From the NCBI RefSeq assembly GCF_014698965.1, contig NZ_JACXAE010000053.1:1-64000 (forward strand): a DNA stretch of 64,000 bases, given 5' to 3'. Under the pieces are notes generated by a model, which saw only the letters and a program-made list of their open reading frames with translations, was not told where the DNA came from and ran no database searches. Source of the stretch: Iningainema tapete BLCC-T55. Lineage in GTDB: Bacteria; Cyanobacteriota; Cyanobacteriia; Cyanobacteriales; Nostocaceae. Shown in pieces: positions 1-6,971 of the stretch; position 1 is the stretch's first letter, and each line of letters opens with the position of its first letter. A program made the position numbers and the translations under genes.

Positions 1-108
1 TAGGGATGCTTCAGCCGAAGTGATAACAATACCAAATGCCATCAAAAGCGACAAAAAAGGGGAAGAAAAGCGACGGTAAAAGTGAAATTTAGAAAAAATA
101 TTTGACAT
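1..108 (-). CDS. Partial secreted protein, N-terminus only
   Basis: An open frame of 36 codons starts with ATG at its right end and runs off the left edge of the window. The visible residues form a classic signal peptide: a short basic stretch (residues 6-13, with K, H, Y, R, R), a hydrophobic core (about residues 15-30) and a small-residue cleavage region ending in S-A-E-A at about residues 31-34. The mature protein would therefore be exported to the periplasm or beyond. No clear Shine-Dalgarno sequence is seen upstream. The rest of the gene lies outside the window, so no function can be given. Confidence 0.55.
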   Translation of the reverse strand, partial: MSNIFSKFHFYRRFSSPFLSLLMAFGIVITSAEASL

Positions 109-560
109 AAATTAAAACCAATTTATATTTTGTTTATTGATTTTTTTGGTTCGTGACCACTATATTAGATTGAGTTGCTGCTGCAACATTCTTCACTGCA
201 TATTGTGTAATCTTGTTAGCATCAACGTAAGTATTGGTAACAATGAATGATGCTGGACGGTTGAGATTTGCTGCTTGATTATCTGTTATTTATACAGTGT
301 GTTGATAGCAGTCATAAATTATAACCTAATACTGGGTAAAATTAATCAAGCTTTACAAGAGCAATTTGCATCAATTTCTATTGAATATTAAATTTCCTTT
401 CGTTTTAGATGGCTCTTTGATTAATTCACTTTTATTTTGAAGTATTATTTTCTAGTTATCTTCACGCTATTCTTCCGTTAAACGATAGAAATATATTCTC
501 ATCCCAAGTTTAAAAAATTAGAAACCTGCAAGTTACCATTTCTTTAATTTAATAATCAAA

Positions 561-579
561 TAGTGGAAAACTCGTGGAG
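561..579 (+). promoter_or_regulatory. GTGGA direct-repeat box, copy 1
   Basis: The sequence TAGTGGAAAACTCGTGGAG carries two GTGGA units whose starts are 11 bp apart. The same 19-bp pattern recurs near 670, 2456 and 5838. An 11-bp direct repeat is the usual geometry of sites for OmpR/PhoB-type regulators, and such a regulator is encoded 2 kb away. The link is inference. Confidence 0.4.
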
Positions 580-669
580 AATTGATATAGTTATTCAGAG
601 TTTCCAGATCTTTTGACATACCCGTCAGTGCAACAGCCGGAATATGTCCACCTAGATGCGCTTGAATCC

Positions 670-687
670 TGCACGACTTTTCCACTA
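670..687 (-). promoter_or_regulatory. GTGGA direct-repeat box, copy 2 (imperfect)
   Basis: On the minus strand this reads TAGTGGAAAAGTCGTGCA. The first GTGGA is intact and the second is GTGCA. It matches the box at 5838 at all but two positions and lies about 100 bp from the box at 561 in opposite orientation. Confidence 0.3.
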
Positions 688-730
688 TTAAAGCTTATCT
701 TTTGTAAATAGTTCCTCATTAATCTTATTC

Positions 731-751
731 AGTTGAGCGGCTCAACTTTTT
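731..751 (+). terminator. Possible intrinsic terminator
   Basis: A 7-bp stem (AGTTGAG / CTCAACT) with a CGG loop is followed by a run of T. It is read on the plus strand, but no plus-strand gene is evident upstream, so it may be a relic or belong to an unannotated transcript. Confidence 0.35.
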
Positions 752-877
752 CCTAAACTTCGGCGTGGTCACAGGTGGTGCGACAGGAGGTTTAGTAGGT
801 TTATTTGAAGAGCTTGTCAGTGTTTTGAATTGAAAATCGTGACTTGATGTTTTATTATTTACTACTTTTAAAGAAAA

Positions 878-1811
878 ATGCGTAATCAACAATCTAGTTC
901 AACTGCTCAATCCGTAGCTATTAACGCAGTGCTTTTATTGTACGAGTCAGCTTTCGGCAAGCTCGTGCCTTCAGATACCGTTCCTCCCACAAGGTGGTTT
1001 CTTCAAGGTGTTCCAGGATTAACCGCCAACTCAAGCACTCTCTCAAACTGTGCTTCTATGTGCCCATGTATGCAGCGCATTGAGCAATGGAAGTTACCAG
1101 GTATAACGATTCACAATCTCTTGCGGAAACTTTGGTTTGAAGATAAAGTCCGTGATGCGTTGGATTCTGGCTGTTCACAAATAGTGGTCATTGGTCCGGG
1201 GTTTGATACCTTAGCATATCGTCTTCATCAAGAATTTCCCGCAGTCCGTTGGTGGGAGATAGACCACCCTGCTACGCAGCAAATCAAACGCATAGTTTTG
1301 GAACGACATGGAGGTATAAAAGCTAACTTAAAATTGTTGCCTGTGGATTTTACGCAGCAGACACTAGCTGATGTACTTACATCCACCGCGCATTACAATC
1401 GCCATGCAGTTTCTCTGTTTGTAGTGGAAGGTCTTTTCATGTACTTAACTGAAGCTAAGGTACGCGAGTTCTTGCAGACCATTCACAAGTATAGTGGTTC
1501 GGGCAGTGGTTTAATTGGGACTGTACTTGCTGAGCAAAAAGATGGGCAAAAAGATAGTCAACTCGCGATTCCAGAAGCCAAAAGGACTAGTAAATTGGCT
1601 TGTCAACATGGAACTCTGGCTTATAGGCGAGCCTTTTCAATGGCAAGTATTTTCCGATGAGCTTCCTACCTTTTTAGAAATGAATTCTTTTAGGACGGTT
1701 GAGGTAGCCTGCGTCAAAAATTTAATCCCACAAGATATCCCTACCGAACAGGCGCAAGTATTGCTACCTGAATCTGGAGAATATTTGTTCTGTGCGGAGC
1801 GAATCAATTAG
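878..1811 (+). pseudogene. Frameshifted class I SAM methyltransferase (leucine carboxyl methyltransferase-like)
   Basis: Two overlapping frames together encode one protein of about 310 residues. The first frame (from 878) carries the family core: a basic stretch before 'RDALDSGCSQIVVIGPGFDT' (SAM-binding loop with GPGFDT), the acidic 'WEIDHP' motif at the end of the second strand, and 'VVEGLFMYL'. The second frame (ending 1811) carries the expected C-terminal part, including 'GEPFQW' and a final 'GEYLFCAERIN'. The switch needs skipping one base somewhere around 1500-1590, near two tandem 12-bp units rich in A runs. Members of this family methylate small molecules or polyketide-like substrates; the actual substrate is unknown. 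This is a frameshift mutation, a sequencing error in an A run, or much less likely a programmed shift. The 260-residue product alone would lack its C-terminal third. Confidence 0.75.
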
Positions 1812-1878
1812 GTAACTCGAAATGAGTAGTAGAAAGTACTTTGCTGGTTGTGATCAAATTGGGTGCGACGATCAATCT

Positions 1879-2080
1879 TCAAGCAGACCATGCTTGGCGA
1901 AAGTCTGCAAACAGTGTCAGTCCCCCATCTATAAACAGTGTTTGTCCGGTGATGTATGCTGCTTCATCTAAAGTTAATGGCGATATTGCAGCCTTCTTGA
2001 GCGAGGCGGATAGCAATTGCCTGCCCAATACCACAACTTGCACCCGTAACCAGGGCATTCTTGCCTTTTAATCCTTTCAT
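1879..2080 (-). pseudogene. SDR family oxidoreductase with internal deletion
   Basis: Reading the minus strand from an ATG preceded by GGAGAGG gives the N-terminal Rossmann start of a short-chain dehydrogenase, including '[16 protein letters not shown]' (the TGxxxGIG cofactor motif). After about 37 residues it stops and, one frame over, jumps directly to the family's C-terminal signature 'YITGQTLFIDGGLTL', ending a few residues later. A normal glucose 1-dehydrogenase-like SDR has about 250-265 residues, so roughly 190 central residues including the catalytic Ser-Tyr-Lys are missing. The junction lies around 1966-1972. This is a clear deletion pseudogene and cannot encode an active enzyme. Confidence 0.8.
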
Positions 2081-2192
2081 TAAATTTTTCCTCTCCTCTC
2101 AAATAACTTCTACTAATAAAGGCATGGAGGTAATTTTACAAACATCTTTGGCTCAAAAGTAGCAAGCCATATATCATAGTACATGTAGTAAA

Positions 2193-2396
2193 TCAGTTTT
2201 GAGAATTAGTGATTTTTTCAGCTGAATTTGCCAATCGATCCAGTGCTTTTGTTTGTTGTTCAATTTGTTCGGTTTGCTTCTGAAGTTCTTTCAATTGCTT
2301 TGTTTGAGAAAGTGCATCACTAGTATGAGGGATAAAGTACTCACAACCTGACAATAAGATGCAGATTAACATAGTGAAAATTAGGACATATCGCAT
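2193..2396 (-). CDS. Small lipoprotein
   Basis: A 67-residue protein with a short hydrophobic signal and a lipobox (L-S-G-C) that places the lipid-modified cysteine at residue 18, so it should be membrane-anchored. The mature part is very rich in Gln, Lys, Glu and Leu from about residue 29 to 55 and should form one amphipathic helix or coiled coil. GAGGAAAG lies about 8 nt before the ATG. A GTGGA direct-repeat box sits about 60 bp upstream of the start, so this gene may be a target of the neighbouring two-component system. The family is not recognised; small coiled-coil lipoproteins of this type are often structural or stress-induced, but that is inference. Confidence 0.7.
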   Translation of the reverse strand: MRYVLIFTMLICILLSGCEYFIPHTSDALSQTKQLKELQKQTEQIEQQTKALDRLANSAEKITNSQN

Positions 2397-2730
2397 TTGA
2401 TCTTTCCTCGTGAAGTATTCGCAATCGTGTAGTTCTTATCAAACTTAAACTCAACTAGTGGAAAACTGGTGGAGTTCTCCTCTGCTTTCTTAAAATTTTA
2501 CTAAAGAAATAGTGCCATCTGTTCAACGGCAGGTTGGTTGGTATCACTACATTCAACTTAGTATAATACTGAAGAATTAAGGAACTGCGCTCATCGAAGT
2601 TCACCTTTAGCGCAGAGCGCGATCGCCAGAATCTTTTTCGCTGTATTTGCGATTATTTATTTCTACCAGTTACTTTTTATTCAAAAGAAGTTGAAAAAGC
2701 AGGGAGAAATTGGGGAAAAATCGGGTAGAA
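2397..2730. other. Intergenic region between lipoprotein and response regulator
   Basis: It holds the lipoprotein's promoter region with one GTGGA box (2456), a GCGATCGC octamer near 2620 and, at its right end, the left arm of an inverted repeat that also occurs beyond the kinase gene. No gene is seen in it. Confidence 0.6.
2456..2474 (+). promoter_or_regulatory. GTGGA direct-repeat box, copy 3
   Basis: TAGTGGAAAACTGGTGGAG is the best-conserved copy of the motif, with GTGGA units 11 bp apart. It is placed about 60 bp upstream of the small lipoprotein start codon, a typical position for an activator site. Confidence 0.45.
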
Positions 2731-2731
2731 T
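2682..2731. repeat. Left arm of imperfect inverted repeat flanking the two-component pair
   Basis: This segment, read on the minus strand, contains GATTCTACCCGATTTT, then CCCCAATTT, and ends in CAACTTCTTTTG. A related sequence stands on the plus strand at 4879-4920. Each arm lies just 3' of one of the two divergent genes. Confidence 0.5.
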
Positions 2732-3405
2732 CAAAGCTGCTTGAGACGATAACCCAGTCCGTGAACCGTCTCAATGAAGGCATCGGGCGCACCAACTTCC
2801 CTAAGTTTTTGTCGCAAACTTTTGATGTGGGACTTGACAGTATCCTCACTAGGTGGATCTTCTAGTGACCAGATCCGTTCAATAATTCCCGGTCTACTCA
2901 ACACTCGACGACCGCTAGAAACCAGTAGCTCTAGAATTGCATACTCCTTCGGGGTCAGATTCACAAACTGGTCTTCATAGGTCACTTCATAGGTACTGGG
3001 ATTGATGCACAAATTTCCCCAAAAAAGTTTTGCTCCTGCTACAGAACTCCCCCGGCGCAATAATGCTCGCACGCGAGCCATCAGTTCTCCTAAGTCAAAA
3101 GGCTTGACCATATAGTCATCCGCCCCGGCATCCAGCCCGACAATTTTATCAGCGATGGTATCGCGGGCAGTCAGCATTAGGATGGGGATGGAGACGTTGT
3201 AAGCACGCAGTTGTTGACACAACCCAATCCCATCTAGTTTGGGTAAAGTAATATCTAGCAGAATTAAATCATAATCTAGCGTTTGAACATAATTCAATGC
3301 CGCTTCGCCATCTTGCACCACGTCCACTACATACTGCCGATTGGTCAGCGCCTCCGCTAGCATATCCGCAATTTGGACATCATCTTCAACGACCAAGATA
3401 CGCAT
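2731..3405 (-). CDS. OmpR/PhoB-family response regulator
   Basis: A DNA-binding response regulator of 224 residues. The receiver domain (about 1-115) shows the acidic pocket D8/D9, phospho-acceptor D51, T79 and K101 followed by proline. A linker leads to a winged-helix effector domain (about 130-222) with the typical 'LTPKEYAILELL' and C-terminal 'ETVHGLGYRL' segments. It is transcribed divergently from the CHASE3 kinase next door, with only 49 bp between the start codons, so the two almost surely form one signalling pair with a shared control region. The ligand and target genes are not known; recurrent GTGGA direct repeats nearby are candidate binding sites. All residues needed for phosphorylation are present. 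Confidence 0.95.
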   Translation of the reverse strand: MRILVVEDDVQIADMLAEALTNRQYVVDVVQDGEAALNYVQTLDYDLILLDITLPKLDGIGLCQQLRAYNVSIPILMLTARDTIADKIVGLDAGADDYMVKPFDLGELMARVRALLRRGSSVAGAKLFWGNLCINPSTYEVTYEDQFVNLTPKEYAILELLVSSGRRVLSRPGIIERIWSLEDPPSEDTVKSHIKSLRQKLREVGAPDAFIETVHGLGYRLKQL

Positions 3406-3454
3406 TAGAATTTTGGATTTTAAACTTTAGATTTTAGATTACCAGGCACAAAAC

Positions 3455-4834
3455 ATGATGAAATGGTCTTTTGAGAAAAAGTGGATTGCCGGTGGGTTTG
3501 GTCTTGCAGTGGCGGTTATGGCTATTATTAGTGGCATTTCTTACCAAAATGCAACCAGTTTAAAGAAAAGTACACAAAAAGTAAAACAAAGCCATGAAGT
3601 CCTTGAAACACTCATCGGTGTTACTGCTACCTTGAACGATGCTGACTCTGGGCGACGCGGTTACATCCTTTTAGGAGATAAGTCAGAGTTAAAGCGTTAT
3701 AATCAGGCAATTCAAGCGATCGCTCCACAACTTAACAAATTACGGAGATTGTTAGATAAAAACTCAAAGGAGCATCATCAACACTTGGCAAAGCTAGAAT
3801 CCCTTCTTGCTCAAAGGCTTGTTTTATCTCAGCAGTCCATTAACTTGTATCAAAAAGGCACGTATTCTCCATCGAATCAAACAACTCTCGCAGTTGAGAG
3901 CAAGCGTAACTGGGCTGAACTTCAACAAATTATTGACCAAATGCGACTTGAAGAAGAACAGGCACTATTCGTCTGGGTTAAACAATCCCAGTCTAGCATT
4001 CAATCTAGAATGCTTATAGAAATATTAGGAACTTTTTTTACTTTTGCTATCCTCTTTGAGGTATACGCTCAACTCTATCGCCAAATGATTAAGCGCCAGC
4101 AAGCAGAAACTCTTCAAAGCAAGCTTGCTCAAGAAAAAGAACTAGGCGAACTCAAGCTTCAGTTTTTCTCAATGGTTTCTCATGAATTTCGTACTCCTTT
4201 GAGCGTTATTTTAGGATCGGCTCAACTCTTAGAAGAAAGTCTTCAATCTCTCGTTGAAAAACAAAAACTCAAAAATCTATACCGCATCCAGTCTTCGGCT
4301 CGGTTAATGACTCAACTGCTTTCAGATATCCTAACATTAGCAAGAGCAGAAGCGGGGAAGCTGGAATATAAACCCGAATTCGTTGAAATGCAAACTTTTT
4401 GTCTTAATTTAATTGAAGATATCCAAACTATGAGCAACTCTCAGCATTTCATTAGCTTTGACAAACAAGGTAGTTGCACTCATGCTTGGGTAGATGAGAA
4501 GTTGCTGTACTCTATTCTTAGTAACTTACTTTCCAATGCAATCAAGTATTCGCCCCAAAGCAAAGATATTTGTTTCACTTTCAAATGTGAACCTGAAGCT
4601 ATTACATTTCAAGTCAAGGACTTTGGCATTGGCATTCCAAAAGAAATTCAACAGGAATTGTATGAGCCTTTTAAGCGAGGCAACAATGTGAAGGGAATTC
4701 TTGGCACAGGATTGGGATTAGCTGTGGTGAAAAAGTGTCTGGATTTGCATCGGGGAGAAATTTCTGTAGAAAGTGATGTGGGAGTTGGAACTCATTTTAC
4801 TGTCAAAATTCCACAAAATCAAATAAAAGTTTAA
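3455..4834 (+). CDS. CHASE3-domain sensor histidine kinase
   Basis: A membrane sensor kinase of 459 residues. A first membrane helix (about 11-30) is followed by a CHASE3-type extracytoplasmic helical domain (about 35-175, with 'DADSGRRGYILLG'), then a second membrane helix (about 188-208). The transmitter begins with the H-box 'MVSHEFRTPLSV' (phospho-acceptor His243), followed by the N-box 'LLSNAIKYSP', G1 'DFGIGIP' and G2 'GTGLGLAVV', all intact. It should autophosphorylate and pass phosphate to the divergently transcribed OmpR-type regulator. CHASE3 ligands are mostly unknown, so the signal cannot be told. The start chosen has only a weak ribosome-binding site; a second ATG follows at once. 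Confidence 0.93.
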   Translation: MMKWSFEKKWIAGGFGLAVAVMAIISGISYQNATSLKKSTQKVKQSHEVLETLIGVTATLNDADSGRRGYILLGDKSELKRYNQAIQAIAPQLNKLRRLLDKNSKEHHQHLAKLESLLAQRLVLSQQSINLYQKGTYSPSNQTTLAVESKRNWAELQQIIDQMRLEEEQALFVWVKQSQSSIQSRMLIEILGTFFTFAILFEVYAQLYRQMIKRQQAETLQSKLAQEKELGELKLQFFSMVSHEFRTPLSVILGSAQLLEESLQSLVEKQKLKNLYRIQSSARLMTQLLSDILTLARAEAGKLEYKPEFVEMQTFCLNLIEDIQTMSNSQHFISFDKQGSCTHAWVDEKLLYSILSNLLSNAIKYSPQSKDICFTFKCEPEAITFQVKDFGIGIPKEIQQELYEPFKRGNNVKGILGTGLGLAVVKKCLDLHRGEISVESDVGVGTHFTVKIPQNQIKV

Positions 4835-4878
4835 GGTCTAGCAATAGCCAAAATTTAACGCGCTCATCATCCCTCCCC

Positions 4879-4920
4879 GATTTCTACCCGATTTCTACCC
4901 AATTTTTCGACTTCTTTTAG
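4879..4920. repeat. Right arm of imperfect inverted repeat flanking the two-component pair
   Basis: The plus strand here reads GATTTCTACCCGATTTCTAC, then CCAATTTTT and CGACTTCTTTTAG, and contains two tandem CCGATTTCTAC units. It resembles the complement of 2682-2731. It starts 45 bp after the kinase stop codon. Confidence 0.5.
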
Positions 4921-5047
4921 GTAAATTGAGAGCATTGGTGATTTTGACCGCATATTAAAAGAAGAGCCGTACCAACACATTTAGGCGATTTAAAAGCACA
5001 AAGCATCAATACTAAGTACAAATGCAAAGACGAGGATAAATGTTCAA

Positions 5048-5398
5048 ATGGTAAAAAACACTCAGAATAACTACAATTCTCTTCCAAGGTTTCGGGGAAA
5101 TGCCCCTTGGTTATGGCGTTCAAATTTTCGGGATGTAGCTTCAGCGCTTTCAGCTTTATTTTTACTAGAAGATGAAATGAATTATCGCTACACAATGCTT
5201 GAACGTGCAAAGGTTTTAAATCTCGACAACTACAACAAAGTAGCTGGTGAGCCTTTACGTCGCATTGCTGTAGTCTTTAATAACAGCGCTAATTTGATGG
5301 AATCCAAAGAGCTTAAATCCATATTTGAATCTACCTGTGAGCGGATAGGAGAAATGGGTAAGGCTGTCGGAATTCATTTAATTTTAGGGCGTTTGTAA
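5048..5398 (+). CDS. Hypothetical protein (116 aa)
   Basis: A 116-residue soluble protein, no signal peptide or membrane helix. It is mixed alpha with several Arg and Asn and ends in a hydrophobic 'GIHLILGRL'. A GAGG sequence lies 12 nt before the ATG. Codon use resembles neighbouring genes, and it is followed 38 bp later by another small gene on the same strand, so the two may be co-transcribed. I do not recognise the family and no motif suggests an enzyme. Confidence 0.55.
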   Translation: MVKNTQNNYNSLPRFRGNAPWLWRSNFRDVASALSALFLLEDEMNYRYTMLERAKVLNLDNYNKVAGEPLRRIAVVFNNSANLMESKELKSIFESTCERIGEMGKAVGIHLILGRL

Positions 5399-5436
5399 AG
5401 TTTCATTAAGTTAAAAGTTTTTAGTTAGGAGAGTTT

Positions 5437-5772
5437 ATGAATCAACTCAATCACCTAAGCCAAAAAAGTATTGAGCTAGTGGAAACAATTTGGGCAAAAG
5501 TTTGGGCGAGGCTACTTATTGTTCTTTTAGCTACTCTTTTATCTGCATTTACAGGTCCTGGTTCTACGCTCAATCCCTGTATCTATCCTAGCATTTTGTA
5601 TAGAGAGCCTTACAACCATAGGGTCTTGGTTCCTCAGCTATGGCTACCTAATGCCATAATCCAACGACAATTTGCGCAAGCACAATCTCCTAATCAGTTC
5701 GAGGAATGTAAATACACTAAGGGCTTATCCTATTCAATCGCTTCTGTTGGACAAGCGACAAATGACAAATGA
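5437..5772 (+). CDS. Hypothetical membrane protein (111 aa)
   Basis: A 111-residue protein preceded by a strong ribosome-binding site (AGGAGAG, 6 nt before ATG). It has one hydrophobic segment at about residues 23-42 that is either an uncleaved signal anchor or a signal peptide, then a Pro- and Gln-rich tail without recognisable motifs. The C-terminal half looks less constrained, so the true protein could be a truncated relic. It follows the 116-residue gene at short distance. Function unknown. Confidence 0.45.
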   Translation: MNQLNHLSQKSIELVETIWAKVWARLLIVLLATLLSAFTGPGSTLNPCIYPSILYREPYNHRVLVPQLWLPNAIIQRQFAQAQSPNQFEECKYTKGLSYSIASVGQATNDK

Positions 5773-6080
5773 CAGCCACGAGCGGAAAATTTCCCGAATC
5801 ATTTAGGATTACTATATGGTTTGAAGATAACTCTAAATAGTGGAAAAGTGGTGGATAAGCAGTTGATTTTTCTAATAAAATTATAAGAATGAAAATTTGG
5901 CTTTTTTAGTTTTTTATCATCAATATCTCCCCTTCGATAGAAAAATGTTTAGGAAAATTTTGTTAAAACAAAAATAATTATGGACATGATTATTTCGAGA
6001 TTCATAAAAATATTTCTAATAATTTGTCTTGAATAATCATGTTTACTATCAAGTCGTCAAGTAAGGAGGTTTTAACTCTG
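5773..6080. other. AT-rich promoter region
   Basis: This gap before the secreted-protein gene carries the fourth GTGGA box and long A/T tracts with a TAATTATGGACATGATTA-type partial dyad near 5975. No gene is seen. Confidence 0.5.
5838..5856 (+). promoter_or_regulatory. GTGGA direct-repeat box, copy 4
   Basis: TAGTGGAAAAGTGGTGGAT keeps the two GTGGA units 11 bp apart. It lies about 225 bp upstream of the start of the secreted unknown protein. Confidence 0.4.
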
Positions 6081-6971
6081 ATGAGACCTCAATTTTTAAC
6101 CAAAGTAATGGTTGCTAGCTGTGTGTTAGCTTCTTCTTTCGTCACTCCTGTTGTTGCTCAAGCTGAGACTGTCCAGCTAGCACAACAGCCTTCAATTTAT
6201 CCCCGAAGCCTGGACAATGATTTACCTAGACCGATCGCTATCGCTGTGATCAAAGATGCATCTCAACGTACAAAACAGCCAGTGAGAGCTTTCCGTATTG
6301 TTCAAGCAGAATCGCACATTTGGTCTGATAGTTGTCTTGGTTTGGCTGAACCTGGCACTTACTGTACCCAAAGTACAGTACCTGGTTGGCAGGTGCTGGT
6401 TACTAATGGTTCGCAAAACTGGATCTATCGCACAAATGCTTCCGGTAATCTGATCAGACTCGCTAGCGTACCCAGTTTACCAAGTCAAGTAGGTTCAAAT
6501 ATAGACTTTTCTCCAGAGGACAGACAACGTCAACAGGGTTGGGATACCGTATTAAAACTGGGGCGAATCGAGAAAGCTGACACAGACAACTCTGCTCTAG
6601 TCACACAGCTTGCTATTCTTGACAAGCCAGTCACGACTTATGCAAATGCTGTCTATCAAGTACAAGCACGTCGAAACGGTCGTTGGATTCCAGTTTATAC
6701 CAACACAGGAGCGCGACTTATTCCCAACAGTGCTGGCAGGGTCATACTACCACCGGAAGTCATACCTGTCAAGCAGTTAAACTTGAGGCGCTTGAATTCT
6801 AACGTGAATCTGGAGGATTTAGACCTAAGAACCATTGTACGTGTACGCTACGACCTCCCAAGTGGTGCACGGGATCTTAGACTGCAATTGGAAAAAACTC
6901 AAGAGTATGATGACATCGTCCAAACATCAACTCCACAGCTAATTAGCACTAATGGTATATACGTTCAATAG
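6081..6971 (+). CDS. Secreted protein of unknown function
   Basis: The start at 6081 is preferred over an ATG 42 bp earlier because AAGGAGG lies 11 nt before it and because the protein then begins directly with a signal peptide (basic N-terminus, hydrophobic core, cleavage after A-Q-A near residue 28). The mature part (about 268 residues) starts with a Gln-rich stretch and contains paired cysteines in 'SDSCLGLAEPGTYC' and 'WQVLV', a pattern I associate with small periplasmic cyanobacterial proteins without assigned function. It has no membrane helix beyond the signal. Its 3' end overlaps the convergent pbpC by 23 bp. Function unknown. Confidence 0.75.
   Translation: MRPQFLTKVMVASCVLASSFVTPVVAQAETVQLAQQPSIYPRSLDNDLPRPIAIAVIKDASQRTKQPVRAFRIVQAESHIWSDSCLGLAEPGTYCTQSTVPGWQVLVTNGSQNWIYRTNASGNLIRLASVPSLPSQVGSNIDFSPEDRQRQQGWDTVLKLGRIEKADTDNSALVTQLAILDKPVTTYANAVYQVQARRNGRWIPVYTNTGARLIPNSAGRVILPPEVIPVKQLNLRRLNSNVNLEDLDLRTIVRVRYDLPSGARDLRLQLEKTQEYDDIVQTSTPQLISTNGIYVQ

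Larger units (their letters stand above)
109..877. other. AT-rich intergenic region
   Basis: This stretch lies between a leftward partial gene and the rightward methyltransferase pseudogene. It holds two copies of the GTGGA direct-repeat box and one small terminator-like hairpin, listed separately. Otherwise it is AT-rich and no supported gene was seen on either strand. Confidence 0.6.

Noticed and set aside
759-833. Possible C-terminal gene remnant reading 'GVVTGGATGGLVGLFEEL' on the plus strand
   Set aside because: Only about 24 codons, glycine-rich and without a firm family match, so chance cannot be excluded.
1841-2071. Plus-strand open frame of 76 codons
   Set aside because: It is the opposite strand of the deleted SDR gene, whose motifs are clear on the minus strand.
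4917-5210. Minus-strand open frame opposite the 116-residue gene
   Set aside because: No ribosome-binding site and Cys/Leu/His-rich composition typical of a shadow frame.
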